From Mesorhizobium sp. (lineage in GTDB: Bacteria; Pseudomonadota; Alphaproteobacteria; Rhizobiales; Rhizobiaceae), in contig NZ_JAFKID010000009.1 in assembly GCF_017306545.1 (NCBI RefSeq), forward strand, positions 116,991 to 180,990: DNA of 64,000 nt, written 5' to 3'. The translations under genes were made by a program, and so were the position numbers. Each line of letters opens with the position of its first letter. The first letter of the stretch is position 1. This document shows, piece by piece, positions 8,589-16,975 of the stretch. The notes under the pieces are model-generated. The model had not been told where the DNA came from. It made no database searches and was given only the letters and a program-made list of their open reading frames with translations.

Positions 8589-10781
8589 TCCGCGGCCTCC
8601 ATCGCGCGCGCCAGATGGCCGCAGTTCGCGCCGGCCAGCGCCATCGCCACATAGGGGGAGACGCTGTTGCCGCAGCACGAAATCTGCGCGTCCTTCGGCA
8701 GCGGCCTGCCGTTGAACTCCAGGTCGATGATGTAGTCGGGCGGAAAGCCCTGTGCGGAGAACAGCTCGCGCGGGGTCAGCATGCGCATGCCGATGTCGAC
8801 GATGGTGAACGTCTCGCCGTCGATATCGACGGTGACGAACTCGCGCTCGTCCCAGAAGCCGTGCGCGCGCATAAAGTCCGCCACCTCGCGGGCGCGGGCG
8901 ATCTGCGCCTCGGAAAGCCGCTCGGGCACAAGCTCGCCCCTCGACATAGCCGAAGCGGTCCTTGACCGTGACGGTATGCGATGGCTCGTCGAGGCGGGCG
9001 CCGTCGCCTGTGCCGTAGTATTTTTGCATGAAGGGCGCGACGACCGACAGCCCGGCCCCGCCCGCCGTTATGGTATGCGCCGGTTCGTCGGCGCCGTTGA
9101 ACGGCTTGCCGGCATTGCGCATCGTCATCAGGTGCGGCGCGACCAGCATCGACTTGTTGACGCCGGCCGTCGCCGTATGCGTCGGCTCGTCCATGCCGTG
9201 GCCGATTCCCTTGCCGAACTGGCGCGAGACGAAGGCCGAGACGACGCCCTGCTGCGGCGCGGAAGTGATGGTCGACAGCGGCTCGCCCGCCGGGCGGCCG
9301 GGATTGACGCCACCCTCACGGCGACTGTCGTTGTTGTGCTGCGCGAGAAATGCCGCCGCGACGCAGACATCGGCCTTGGCCGTCATCGTCGCGGCCGGTT
9401 CGTCCACTCCGCGCGGGCGGCTCTGCCCTGCCCGGCCGCCGCAGCCGACCAGCGTCGGCACCGCCAGCGCGTGCTTGGCGCCGCCGGCGACGACAGTGCC
9501 GAGAGGCGCCCCGATATCGAGGGCGCGCGGCGCCTGCCCCTCCCGCTCGCCATAGCCGGTCTGGACCAGCGTCGGCGCGATCAAAGCGTTCTGATCCTTG
9601 CTGCTGGCGGTAATGGTATGGTGAGGATCCTCGACGCTGCGGTTGCCGCCGCCCTGCTGGCCATAGGTCAGCACCGGCGCGACGATGCCGAGCGGCGCCG
9701 CGCCGCCCGGCTTTTTCTTGAAGCTGTTGGCTGTCACCGTGTGCAGCGGCTCGTCGGCGGCATGGCCGGTAGAGCCGGTCTGGAACTTGACGACGGATGG
9801 CGAAATAACAGCCTTTTCGCCGCGATGCGCGGCCGTGATGGTGTTGAACGGATCGTCAGCAGATTCCGTGCGCACGCCATGCGTCAGGTTCACCAGGAAC
9901 GGCCGCTTCGCCTTCAACACGTAACGGTCCACGCCGCGCGCGACGCGGCTCATGGTGGCATCGGCCAGCGGCCTGACCGAGCGCAGGCCGTGGCGCGCGA
10001 AGATTTCGGCCGAGCTATCGAAGATCGACGGGCACGGCAGCGTCCAGTCGATCACCTCCGCCGCCGTGCGCCAGGGCAGCTTGCGGCCGGCGAGCACGTC
10101 GGGATCGTCGGGCCTGCCATGCGTCGGCTTCGGCCAGACGATCGGCCGGCCGTCGCGGCGCGCGATCAGGAACAGCCGCTTGCGGATCGTCGGCGCGCCA
10201 TAGTCGCAGGCGCGCAGCTCGCGGTGCTCAAGCCTGTAGCCGAGCCGGCGAAGCTGCTTCGCCCATTTCGCGAAAGTAGCGCCGCGCTTGTCGGGGTCGG
10301 GCATCAGCACGACCCTTTGCTCCCCGTTCGGGCCGTTGCGTTTTTCTTCCCGCAGCGGCCCCCATTCGCGGAATTCCTCGACGTTTTCGAGCATGATCAC
10401 GTCGGGGCGCACGCGCTCCGCCCACAGTACGACGACCCATGCCAGGTCGCGGATGTTGCGCTCCACCGGCTTGCCGCCCTTGGCCTTGGAAAAATGCTTG
10501 CAGTCCGGCGAAAACCACGCCAGCCCGACATGCCGGCCCTTGACGTAATCGAGCGGGTCGACCTGCCAGACGTTTTCCGACAGGTGCAGCGTGTCGGGAT
10601 GGTTGGCCGCGTGCAGCGCCAGCGCCGCCGGGTTGTGGTTGATCGCGATGTCGGGCGAGCGGCCCAGCGCCATCTCGATGCCGGTCGAGGCGCCGCCGCC
10701 GCCGGCGAAACTGTCGCAGATCATCGGCTCGGGCGTATCAGTCGTCGCCCTGAATGTGTCGAGCGCAAGGGGAGTGTTCAT
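8585..10781 (-). pseudogene. Phage DNA (cytosine-5) methyltransferase, frameshifted near its C-terminus
   Basis: The protein transfers methyl groups from S-adenosylmethionine to cytosine. Motif I is DSFAGGGGASTGIEMA (residues 23-38), motif IV is FSPDCKHFSKAKGG with catalytic Cys94, motif VI is LENVEEF (131-137) and motif VIII is YGAPTIRKRLFLIA. Residues 295-612 are nine degenerate repeats ending in a DEPxHTITA-like motif. The frame then runs off in a CCCC run at 8937-8940. Removing one base continues smoothly into the motif IX-X region (MLTPRELFSAQGFP, then CCGNSVSPYVAMAL) that stops at 8585. Either a true inactivating insertion or a sequencing error fits. Confidence 0.88.
8945..9899 (-). repeat. 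Nine tandem degenerate repeats in the methyltransferase target-recognition region
   Basis: Nine units of about 31-42 residues follow each other. Each has a hydrophobic start such as APxLV, a Gly/Arg-rich middle, then a (D/E)(D/E)P-x-x-T-(I/V)-T core. Cores read ADDPFNTIT, ADEPLHTVT, VEDPHHTIT, IGAPLGTVV, VDEPAATMT, AGEPLSTIT, MDEPTHTAT, ADEPAHTIT and LDEPSHTVT. The region replaces a conventional target-recognition domain. This architecture occurs in phage cytosine methyltransferases of this type, but what each unit binds is not known to me. Confidence 0.8.
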
Positions 10782-11350
10782 TTCGCCGCCCTCCCGTCGT
10801 CATAGACGCCGGCGCGGATGAGCGCGTGCCGCACCGTCGTGTGGTCGCGGTCGCCGAACAGCCGGCCGAGCGTCGGCAACGAAAGGTCAGGCCGCGCCAG
10901 ATAGGCTTCCGCCATGGCTTCCCGCCGCGCCGCGACGATGTGCTTTGCGACGTCGCGGCCGACGATCCGCCGCGCCGGCACGCCGGTGCGCGCCGCCACC
11001 TCGCGGATGATGTCGGCGACCATGCGGAGCTGCGGCTGATGCTCCTCCACCATGCCGGCGACGTCGACGAGCGCGCGCGCCTCCTTCACCGCCAGCGCCA
11101 GTTGCTGGCGGGCTTCGGCGAGCGCCGCGCCGACGATGGCCGCCGCCTCCTCCTGCGCCGAGGCTATGATCCTCGCCGCCTCGGCGCGGATATCGTCGAG
11201 CGCAGCCTCTCTGGCCTGCCTGATCTCGGCCCGCATCGGCGGCGCCGTCTTTTCGATCAGCCGTTCCCGCTGCCGTGCGGCAAGTGCTGGCGCCCGCATG
11301 TCGAGGCGCGGCAGGCCGCGATCCAGTTTCCGCAGCGCCGCCTCAGCCAT
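10778..11350 (-). CDS. Phage protein with coiled coil and DnaA domain IV-like DNA-binding domain
   Basis: The protein has 190 residues. Residues of about 35-100 are Ala/Glu/Arg-rich helix, likely a coiled coil. Residues of about 105-185 resemble the DnaA C-terminal DNA-binding domain: IIREVAARTGVPARRIVG, then the signature-like GDRDHTTVRHALIRAG. No AAA+ ATPase domain is present, so it cannot act as a full initiator. It may recognise DnaA-box-like sites in the phage origin or compete with host DnaA; that is inference. It overlaps the next gene by ATGA. Confidence 0.8.
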   Translation of the reverse strand: MAEAALRKLDRGLPRLDMRAPALAARQRERLIEKTAPPMRAEIRQAREAALDDIRAEAARIIASAQEEAAAIVGAALAEARQQLALAVKEARALVDVAGMVEEHQPQLRMVADIIREVAARTGVPARRIVGRDVAKHIVAARREAMAEAYLARPDLSLPTLGRLFGDRDHTTVRHALIRAGVYDDGRAAK

Positions 11351-11642
11351 CGGCCCGGCCCTCCCCGTTGGCGAAGGCCGCGAAAGCCTCCCGGTAAGTG
11401 TCGAAATCCAGCACCAGCGCGCCGGGGATCATCCCCTGTCGGTCGCGGGTCGCACGCATCAGCGTCACCCGGCGCAGCACATATTCCGCGCCGGCCTGAA
11501 ACCCGGCGCGTTGGCAGGCCTCGCCGATGGTGCCGGCGAATTTCAGCAGGATCGAATCCGGCATGACGAGCAGCACGCAGGCCCGCGCGCGGTCGCCGTC
11601 GGCGTCATGCAACTGGCGGATGATAGGGATCATGGCATCCAT
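11343..11642 (-). CDS. Phage hypothetical protein, 99 aa
   Basis: A small soluble protein with ACVLLVMPDSILLKFAGTIG near the start and ALVLDFDTYREAFAAFANG near the end. It is translationally coupled to both neighbours (TGATG upstream, 8-base overlap downstream). No domain is recognised. Its place between an HTH protein and the DnaA-like protein suggests an early or replication role at most. Confidence 0.7.
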   Translation of the reverse strand: MDAMIPIIRQLHDADGDRARACVLLVMPDSILLKFAGTIGEACQRAGFQAGAEYVLRRVTLMRATRDRQGMIPGALVLDFDTYREAFAAFANGEGRADG

Positions 11643-12070
11643 CAGGAACTCACTGTTTCAGTGGTGGTCACGTGAAACACACGTTTCCGCCGCGCCGTCG
11701 GGCGCGGGCGTTTGCGCGGTTTCGGGGCATGGAGCGGCGGCAGGTAAAAGGCGTCGGGGTCGAGCCCCGCCCAGGCGCAGATCGCCCGGACCTTGTGGTA
11801 GGCGAGCTGCTGCGAGGCCATGACTCGCGACAGGTCGGGCGAGGTCACGCCCATCTCCTCGGCGATGGCGCGATAGCCGCGCCCGTCGAATTCCAGCATC
11901 GGCCGCAGCCGCCGCGCCAGCGCCCGAATGTCGAAATCGGCGAGCGGCCCGGCATGCGGCGCCCGTTCCCGCCGCGCCAGCTCCTCGGCGCGGTCGTCCT
12001 GCCGCATGCGCTTTTCCAGCGCCTTGCGCAGCCGCGCCATGGCGCGAAGGATGGAGGGATCGGGCGTCAT
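11642..12070 (-). CDS. Phage HTH protein (Cro/C1-type helix-turn-helix)
   Basis: The protein has 142 residues. A helix-turn-helix at about residues 66-95 reads YRAIAEEMGVTSPDLSRVMA, followed by KVRAICAWAGLDPDAFYLP, which is the usual end of the XRE fold. The N-terminus is charged and helical and the C-terminus is basic (KPRKRPRPTARRKR), which suits DNA binding. It sits in the middle of the early operon rather than at the switch, so it probably regulates other phage or host promoters. Confidence 0.72.
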   Translation of the reverse strand: MTPDPSILRAMARLRKALEKRMRQDDRAEELARRERAPHAGPLADFDIRALARRLRPMLEFDGRGYRAIAEEMGVTSPDLSRVMASQQLAYHKVRAICAWAGLDPDAFYLPPLHAPKPRKRPRPTARRKRVFHVTTTETVSS

Positions 12071-13509
12071 TTCACCACCGCCAGTCCCGTCCGCTCGGCG
12101 AACAGCTTGGTGATGGCGGCCTTGGCCGCGTCGATACTGCGCGCCTTGTGGTGCGGCCCGGTGATGGTGCCGAGCCAGAACGACCAGGTGCAGCCCTTGG
12201 CGTCAGGATCGGGAAACACCGCGCCGACCTCGACCGAGCCGAGCTTGGCGAGGATGCGGCCGCGCGGATTGTCCGGCTGGTCCCATGAGAGGCCGATGCC
12301 TGGCGCCGCCGGCTTCGGACGCGCCAAAGCCTCGCCGGCTTTCAGCGGGCCGCACGGTTTCGCCCCTTCGAAAGTCTTCCAGTCGATCCGCACTATCGCG
12401 GTGTCGCGATGGCCATCGGCATCATATGAGCCGGTCGCCTCGTCGAGTTCCCACGAAAACCAGGCCGTGTTCATGCGGCTGGACGCTTCAGGGCCTTCCC
12501 AGCCGTCGCGGTGCATCATCGGCAGGCGGCGGGTAAAGACGTAGATCGTGCGCGGCGGACATTCGTCCATCGCAAAGCAGCGGTTGGGATCGTCGAAACC
12601 GCACAGGAAATTCAGGTTGAGCAGCAGTACCATGCGGCGCGGCCGATGCACGCGCAGCGCATGGGCGACGAAGGCGTTGAGGTCGGCGCCATAGGGCGGA
12701 TTGGTGACGATATCCGGCCTGTCCGGATCGTCGCTGCGAGGCGCCGTCGACAGGAAGTTCTCCACCCGCTGGACCTCGCCGAACCGATCGGCGGTCCCGT
12801 AGTCAACGAGGTCGGAAAGCTCGACCTCATAGCCGGCGTCCTCCAGCATGCGGCTGATGGCACCCCGCCCGCAGGCCGGCTCCCACACTCTCGGCGAGAA
12901 CCGCGTGAGCGACAGCAGCGCGCGCATTGCCTCCGGCGGCGTCTGATAAAGATTGTTGCCGCGTTCGGCGGCGGTGGCCGAATCGGTCCCCACCGCCGCG
13001 CGCAGATTTGCGCGCGGCAGTTCGCGCTTGAGCGCCGCGCGCGTCGGCTCGACACGCTCGGCCAGCATCTGGTCGAGCGCGCGGCGAACGATGCCAGGAT
13101 CATGCTCGATGGCATCGCGCATCTGGCGCGCTTCGTGGACCTGTTTGCGGGTGAGGCCGACTTCCTCGGCGGTAAAACCGTTCCCGTCCGGAACGGTTTT
13201 CGGGCGGCCGCCCTTCTCCGCGCCGGCGGGCCGGGCGGCGTCATATTCCTTGGCGAGGCGGCTTTTCGCGAGACTCTCGATCTCCAGCGAATCCGCCTGC
13301 ACGCGATAGGTCGCGTTGATCAGTTCGTCGTGGGCGCGTTTGGCCTTGGCGAGACGCGCGGCCCGCTTGGCTGCGTCGTAGATCGTCGCCGCCATGTCAT
13401 GCGCCGACAGCACTTCCGCCGCGCTCGTCGCGCGCGACAGCACTGCTGCCGCCTCTTTGACAAGAGACGGCAGCGCGTTGTCAGCTATGGCGGGAGCGCC
13501 GGACATCAA
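12067..13509 (-). CDS. Phage DNA adenine methyltransferase-like protein
   Basis: The protein has 480 residues. A class I methyltransferase core has the SAM-binding motif VWEPACGRGAISRML (about residues 206-220) and the catalytic motif DIVTNPPYG (about 265-273), which is the NPPY type used for exocyclic-amino (N6-adenine or N4-cytosine) methylation. Residues 1-150 are helical and basic (AKRAARLAKAKRAHDELINA, then an HTH-like GLTRKQVHEARQMRDA) and probably bind DNA. It is coupled to both neighbours by ATGA overlaps. With the cytosine enzyme it may protect phage DNA from host restriction. Confidence 0.78.
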   Translation of the reverse strand: MMSGAPAIADNALPSLVKEAAAVLSRATSAAEVLSAHDMAATIYDAAKRAARLAKAKRAHDELINATYRVQADSLEIESLAKSRLAKEYDAARPAGAEKGGRPKTVPDGNGFTAEEVGLTRKQVHEARQMRDAIEHDPGIVRRALDQMLAERVEPTRAALKRELPRANLRAAVGTDSATAAERGNNLYQTPPEAMRALLSLTRFSPRVWEPACGRGAISRMLEDAGYEVELSDLVDYGTADRFGEVQRVENFLSTAPRSDDPDRPDIVTNPPYGADLNAFVAHALRVHRPRRMVLLLNLNFLCGFDDPNRCFAMDECPPRTIYVFTRRLPMMHRDGWEGPEASSRMNTAWFSWELDEATGSYDADGHRDTAIVRIDWKTFEGAKPCGPLKAGEALARPKPAAPGIGLSWDQPDNPRGRILAKLGSVEVGAVFPDPDAKGCTWSFWLGTITGPHHKARSIDAAKAAITKLFAERTGLAVVK

Positions 13510-14429
13510 GCCTCCGGAGCGCCTTCGAAGGACGGCAGGTCGGTGGCTTTCGCCGCGGCATCGAGGTCGCGCTCCACCTGCTCACGCAGGAAAAACTCCC
13601 AGCGATAGAGCTGGTAGAACCACTTGATGTCGCCGCCGGCGATGCGATAGCGCAGGCGCGCCGGAATACGCACGGCATCGCCGTCGACGAAGGCGGGCAC
13701 CGACACCATGAAGATGCCGGGAATGACCACCGCCTCACCTTTGGAATTCTGATGCTCCTCGGTGAACTCGACCGTGCGCTCGCCCGTCTGGAGACGGATG
13801 CCCTGTTTCGCACGGGCCGCAACATGGACCTCCAGATGCCGCGACAGCGCAACGACCTCCGAAGGCGTCGCCATCGTCTCGCCGAACAGCCGCTCATACT
13901 CCGAACGCTCGCCCTCTCCGGGCGCGGCAAGTTCGGCGGCATGTTCTTCCAGGAACGCGGCGAAGACTTCCTGGTCCATCGGTTTTGCGTTCGCGCCGAC
14001 CCACGCCTTGAATTCGTCGGTCAGCGGGAAAGCGTAGACGATGCGATGCTGGCGGTTGCGCGCCTCGCCTTCGGCATCGTCATAGTCGATCACGGCGGTG
14101 AGCTTCGGATCCGGCCAGATGCACCGCCCGAACAGCGCCGAGCGATCATCCTTGTGGCGGTCGACCAGGTTGATGAAGCTTTCCAGCGTGTCGGCCGTCG
14201 CCGTGCCCTTGCGGCGCGCCGGCATCAGCCGCGCCTCCTCCAGCAGCGGCCGCACGGAGCGGAACGCCTGCTCTTTGCGATCGAAAGCAACCGGCACCGA
14301 GGCGGGCAGCCCGGCGCCAAGGCCGGAGGTGGTGATGTTGAGGATAGTCGGCGACGCCGCCGCCGTGGCGAGCGCGTTGACGACGTCAATGGCGTGGGAA
14401 TCGAGAGGCGCTTGCTGTTTGTCGGCCAT
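13506..14429 (-). CDS. DUF2303 family phage protein (YfdQ-like)
   Basis: The protein has 307 residues and carries the hallmarks of the DUF2303/YfdQ group: LESFINLVDRHKDDRSALFG, then TAVIDYDDAEGEARNRQHRI, and a mixed beta C-terminus (IPGIFMVSVPAFVDGDAVRI). The family is common in early regions of temperate phages but its biochemical role is unknown to me. The ribosome site is GAAAGGAC before the ATG at 14429. Confidence 0.8.
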   Translation of the reverse strand: MADKQQAPLDSHAIDVVNALATAAASPTILNITTSGLGAGLPASVPVAFDRKEQAFRSVRPLLEEARLMPARRKGTATADTLESFINLVDRHKDDRSALFGRCIWPDPKLTAVIDYDDAEGEARNRQHRIVYAFPLTDEFKAWVGANAKPMDQEVFAAFLEEHAAELAAPGEGERSEYERLFGETMATPSEVVALSRHLEVHVAARAKQGIRLQTGERTVEFTEEHQNSKGEAVVIPGIFMVSVPAFVDGDAVRIPARLRYRIAGGDIKWFYQLYRWEFFLREQVERDLDAAAKATDLPSFEGAPEA

Positions 14430-14457
14430 GGCCGGGTCCTTTCAGGCTGGAGGGAAA

Positions 14458-14802
14458 TCAGGAGGCTTCGGCGTCGACGGGCTCCGGCGCCGTGTTGCGG
14501 GCGGGGAACATGTCGATCTGGTTCGGGTGCTCGACCGAGAGCTGCCCGTCGATCGCCCAGAAGGGCGTCTTCATGAACTTCACGGTTTCCGGCAGCTTGC
14601 TCTTGGATTCGGCCTTGATGTCGATGCGGCCGAGCTCGTATTCGAGCGTGATCTTGACGGTGATTTCCGCCTTGCACTTGTCGGCCGGGCATGCCTCCAG
14701 CGCGTCGACGGCCTCGGTCATCTGGCGGTCGAGGTGCTGGGAGAAGTCGCCCCGCGAAAGCAGGCCGATCATTTCGCGGAAGGTGCGGAGCACGCGGCTC
14801 AT
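14458..14802 (-). CDS. Phage hypothetical protein, 114 aa
   Basis: A small protein with a helical N-terminus (MSRVLRTFREMIGLLSRGDF) and a beta-rich middle (AEITVKITLEYELGRIDIKA). A gene of this type repeatedly lies directly upstream of DUF2303 genes in alphaproteobacterial prophages, which suggests that the two act together. No catalytic motif is visible. It overlaps the preceding gene by 4 bases. Confidence 0.68.
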   Translation of the reverse strand: MSRVLRTFREMIGLLSRGDFSQHLDRQMTEAVDALEACPADKCKAEITVKITLEYELGRIDIKAESKSKLPETVKFMKTPFWAIDGQLSVEHPNQIDMFPARNTAPEPVDAEAS

Positions 14803-15017
14803 GGCTGGGTCCTTTCGGGCTGGAGAGGCGCGCGCAGCCGGATCTGGCGCGTGTCGTAGATGTGCACGAGGTTGAGGAATTCCGGATGGATCGCCTTGAC
14901 GTCAGCGCGCCATTCCCCCGGTTCGATCTGGTAAAGGGCGACGACCTCACCCCAAAATCGGGCGCGCCCCCCGACCTTCTCCACGATGTCGCCGACCCTG
15001 AACGTCCTGAACGTCAT
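14799..15017 (-). CDS. Phage hypothetical protein, 72 aa, SH3-like
   Basis: A short, mostly beta protein: FRVGDIVEKVGGRARFWGEV, then YQIEPGEWRADVKAI. The pattern GDIVEKVGG...GEVVALY resembles the small SH3-like barrels seen in phage accessory proteins, but no function is recognised. It has 4-base overlaps with both neighbours. Confidence 0.65.
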   Translation of the reverse strand: MTFRTFRVGDIVEKVGGRARFWGEVVALYQIEPGEWRADVKAIHPEFLNLVHIYDTRQIRLRAPLQPERTQP

Positions 15018-15454
15018 GGCGCCACCTGCAGAATCCGATATGTGCCCTTCTTGCCGCCGCGCGCGGCGGCGATGGTGTCGACCAGGCCCGCCTTCAGCAG
15101 GCGCTTAAAATGGTAGTTGAGGTGCTGGCCGGGCCAGCCGGCTGTCGCAGCGAAATCGGCGACGCTGCCGGTAACGACGCCGTCGCTATCGGCAAGGCGA
15201 CGCAAGGCGCCGAACAGTTGGGCGTCCTTGGAACCGATGCCGTGCCGGCGGGCAAACAGGTCGGGCGAGAACCCATACGCATCCGCCGGCCCGTCGAGGA
15301 TGGTATCGAAGTGCTGCTGCACGAAGGCGGTGACGGACAGCCCCGCCTTGCGCGCGGCCGTCTCGATGCGCTGGTTCGTTTCGCGGTCGCAGCGCACCGA
15401 GAAGCGGAAGCACCGCTCCTCGAATTCTGGCCGGGAAAGATCGCCGCCCATCAC
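15014..15454 (-). CDS. Phage winged-helix DNA-binding protein
   Basis: The protein has 146 residues. The first 50 (FRFSVRCDRETNQRIETAAR, then KAGLSVTAFVQQHFDTIL) look like a ribbon-helix-helix element. The C-terminal 75 (SVADFAATAGWPGQHLNYHF, then KRLLKAGLVDTI) look like a winged helix. It is probably an early transcription regulator of the phage, and 4-base overlaps link it to both neighbours. The specific family is not recognised. Confidence 0.65.
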   Translation of the reverse strand: MMGGDLSRPEFEERCFRFSVRCDRETNQRIETAARKAGLSVTAFVQQHFDTILDGPADAYGFSPDLFARRHGIGSKDAQLFGALRRLADSDGVVTGSVADFAATAGWPGQHLNYHFKRLLKAGLVDTIAAARGGKKGTYRILQVAP

Positions 15455-16077
15455 GACGCCTTTCCGATCTCGCGCTCGATCCGCTTGGCCAGGCGCTCCA
15501 GCGGCTCGATGCGCTCGGCGATCCTGCGCGCCTCCTCCAGCTGCGCGGTGCAGGAGCGATGCAGGTTCTTCATGTCAGCGATGACGGGCGCGGCGCGTTC
15601 GAGGAAATCGTCGAACTCTGCGTTCGAGCCCTCAGGGCCGAACAAATCCTCGCGCACCCGGCTCACCCAGGCTCGCGGCACGCCGAGATCACGGGCGACG
15701 GCGGCATCGGTCCACGGCGTCGCGTATCCCGTTTTGTCCGACAGGTAGAGTTCGTCGATCTTGGCGAAGATGATGCGGCGGTCTTCGCGGCTCATCTCGC
15801 GCGGCGGTTCGGCCGCCGCGGAATTATCCGAAGTCTTCATGGGAATGACCTTCGCCGTCTGGCGTTTCTGGCAGTCAGGACAGGCATCGTGGCGGGCGCT
15901 GGAGCCAACCTCCCATCCGTGTGAGCGAAACCAGCGCGCCGCCTGCTCCATCGAGATGGACGCGCCGGCGCGCACGAACTTGGCGGTCACGTTGCATCGC
16001 GCGCATTCGATCTGCGCGGCCTGGCGCACCTGTCCTTCGCGCTCGACCTTGACGATGGGGAAGTTGCGAACGCTCAC
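15451..16077 (-). CDS. Phage zinc-ribbon and HTH protein
   Basis: The protein has about 208 residues from a GTG at 16077, which makes a GTGA overlap with the upstream gene; longer readings run antisense-like sequence with no family character. Two CxxC pairs (IECARC and HDACPDC) around residues 23-60 suggest a zinc ribbon. TDAAVARDLGVPRAWVSRVR at about residue 120 is a helix-turn-helix. The C-terminus is a charged helix (EEARRIAERIEPLERLAKRI). It is probably a DNA-binding regulator; the target is unknown. Confidence 0.68.
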   Translation of the reverse strand: MSVRNFPIVKVEREGQVRQAAQIECARCNVTAKFVRAGASISMEQAARWFRSHGWEVGSSARHDACPDCQKRQTAKVIPMKTSDNSAAAEPPREMSREDRRIIFAKIDELYLSDKTGYATPWTDAAVARDLGVPRAWVSRVREDLFGPEGSNAEFDDFLERAAPVIADMKNLHRSCTAQLEEARRIAERIEPLERLAKRIEREIGKAS

Positions 16078-16355
16078 GACGCACCCCCACGTTCCAGCGC
16101 CCGGTGCGCGCTGCGCTCGGCCTCGGTGCCACGCCCGACGATCAGGTTGCGGTGATAGCGGCAATAGCTGCCGCCCGACGTGCCGGGCATCCATTCGCCC
16201 GGCGAGATTTCGATGGCGCAAAAGCGCGTGGCGGCGCCCTCCCCGCGCAGCGGAAAGCGGCACTCATGGCTGGAGAGATCGGCAAGCACCCGGCCGAGGC
16301 TGTTGCAGCCCGGCGCGGCCTGTTCGGCGAGAGCGGCGGCGAGCGGGCGCATCAC
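16074..16355 (-). CDS. Phage protein with GcrA-like C-terminal cysteine motif
   Basis: The protein has 93 residues. The pattern HECRFPL...TRFCAIE...GGSYCRYHRNLI matches the C-terminal Cys/His motif of the alphaproteobacterial cell-cycle regulator GcrA (C-K/R-W/F-P, F-C, Y-C-x-x-H). The GcrA N-terminal HTH is absent. GcrA links sigma-70 RNA polymerase to CcrM-methylated promoters, so a small mimic could modulate host transcription; that is inference. It overlaps neighbours by ATGA. Confidence 0.65.
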   Translation of the reverse strand: MMRPLAAALAEQAAPGCNSLGRVLADLSSHECRFPLRGEGAATRFCAIEISPGEWMPGTSGGSYCRYHRNLIVGRGTEAERSAHRALERGGAS

Positions 16356-16849
16356 CCCGCCCTCCGCAGCAGCCGGCCCTCATGCGCGGCGAGCTTGCGA
16401 TAGTTGCGCGCCTGCCGCTCGATCGCCTCGGAGGCCTCGCGCTTGGCCTCGCGCACCGTGTGCAGGCAGGTGGAGCCGACGGCGCGCAGCGCCGCGATAT
16501 TGGCCTCGCTGCTCTCCTTGATCTGCGAGGAGACGTCGTCGACGTCCAGCGCCTCGCCCGTCCCGCCATCGTCGTCGAGCGGCACCAGCTTGAATCCGGC
16601 CTGGCGCGCCAGCGCCTCGAGCAGCGGTGAGGCGATGCCGGCGCCGAACTCGCCCTGCAGGTCGGCCAGAACGTCGACCGGCATGAAACTCTCGCCATGG
16701 CCGAGCGATCCGTATTTCGAGAGCTGCGCCTCGTCGACCCGCGTCACATGGGCGAAGGCGTTGGCCTTGGCCACGCGCAGCGAATGGCGCGTCGCCGCCT
16801 TGAGTTCGGCGCGGTCCTCGTCGGTCGTATGTCTCGGTAGCTTGTCCAT
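16352..16849 (-). CDS. Phage regulatory protein, CII-like
   Basis: The protein has 165 residues. Residues of about 35-90 (QLSKYGSLGHGESFMPVDVL, then ADLQGEFGAGIASPLLEALA) resemble the region after the HTH in phage CII-type regulators, where SRYxS..SFxPxDVxxDL is common. The rest is charged helix (ESSEANIAALRAVGSTCLHT). It is one of the first genes of the leftward early operon, which fits an early regulator. Confidence 0.5.
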   Translation of the reverse strand: MDKLPRHTTDEDRAELKAATRHSLRVAKANAFAHVTRVDEAQLSKYGSLGHGESFMPVDVLADLQGEFGAGIASPLLEALARQAGFKLVPLDDDGGTGEALDVDDVSSQIKESSEANIAALRAVGSTCLHTVREAKREASEAIERQARNYRKLAAHEGRLLRRAG

Positions 16850-16975
16850 GGCGGGCTCCGGGCAAGGCTTCGCCGGTCAAGGAAATCTCTGGTCAAAAGA
16901 TTTCCGTGCCGGCAGGGTCGGTTTCGGTCAGTGTGCGGAAACTACCTCATGCAGGAGGCCCGCAAATCGATGCGC

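Noticed and set aside
8181-10781. Reading the methyltransferase and the next gene as one 866-residue fusion
   Set aside because: The join is made by a one-base shift; the true methyltransferase end continues in another frame to 8585 and the next gene has its own coupled start.
15451-16263. Longer start for the zinc-ribbon/HTH gene
   Set aside because: The extra N-terminus is Arg-rich out-of-frame reading of the GcrA-like gene; the GTG at 16,077 makes a GTGA overlap like its neighbours.
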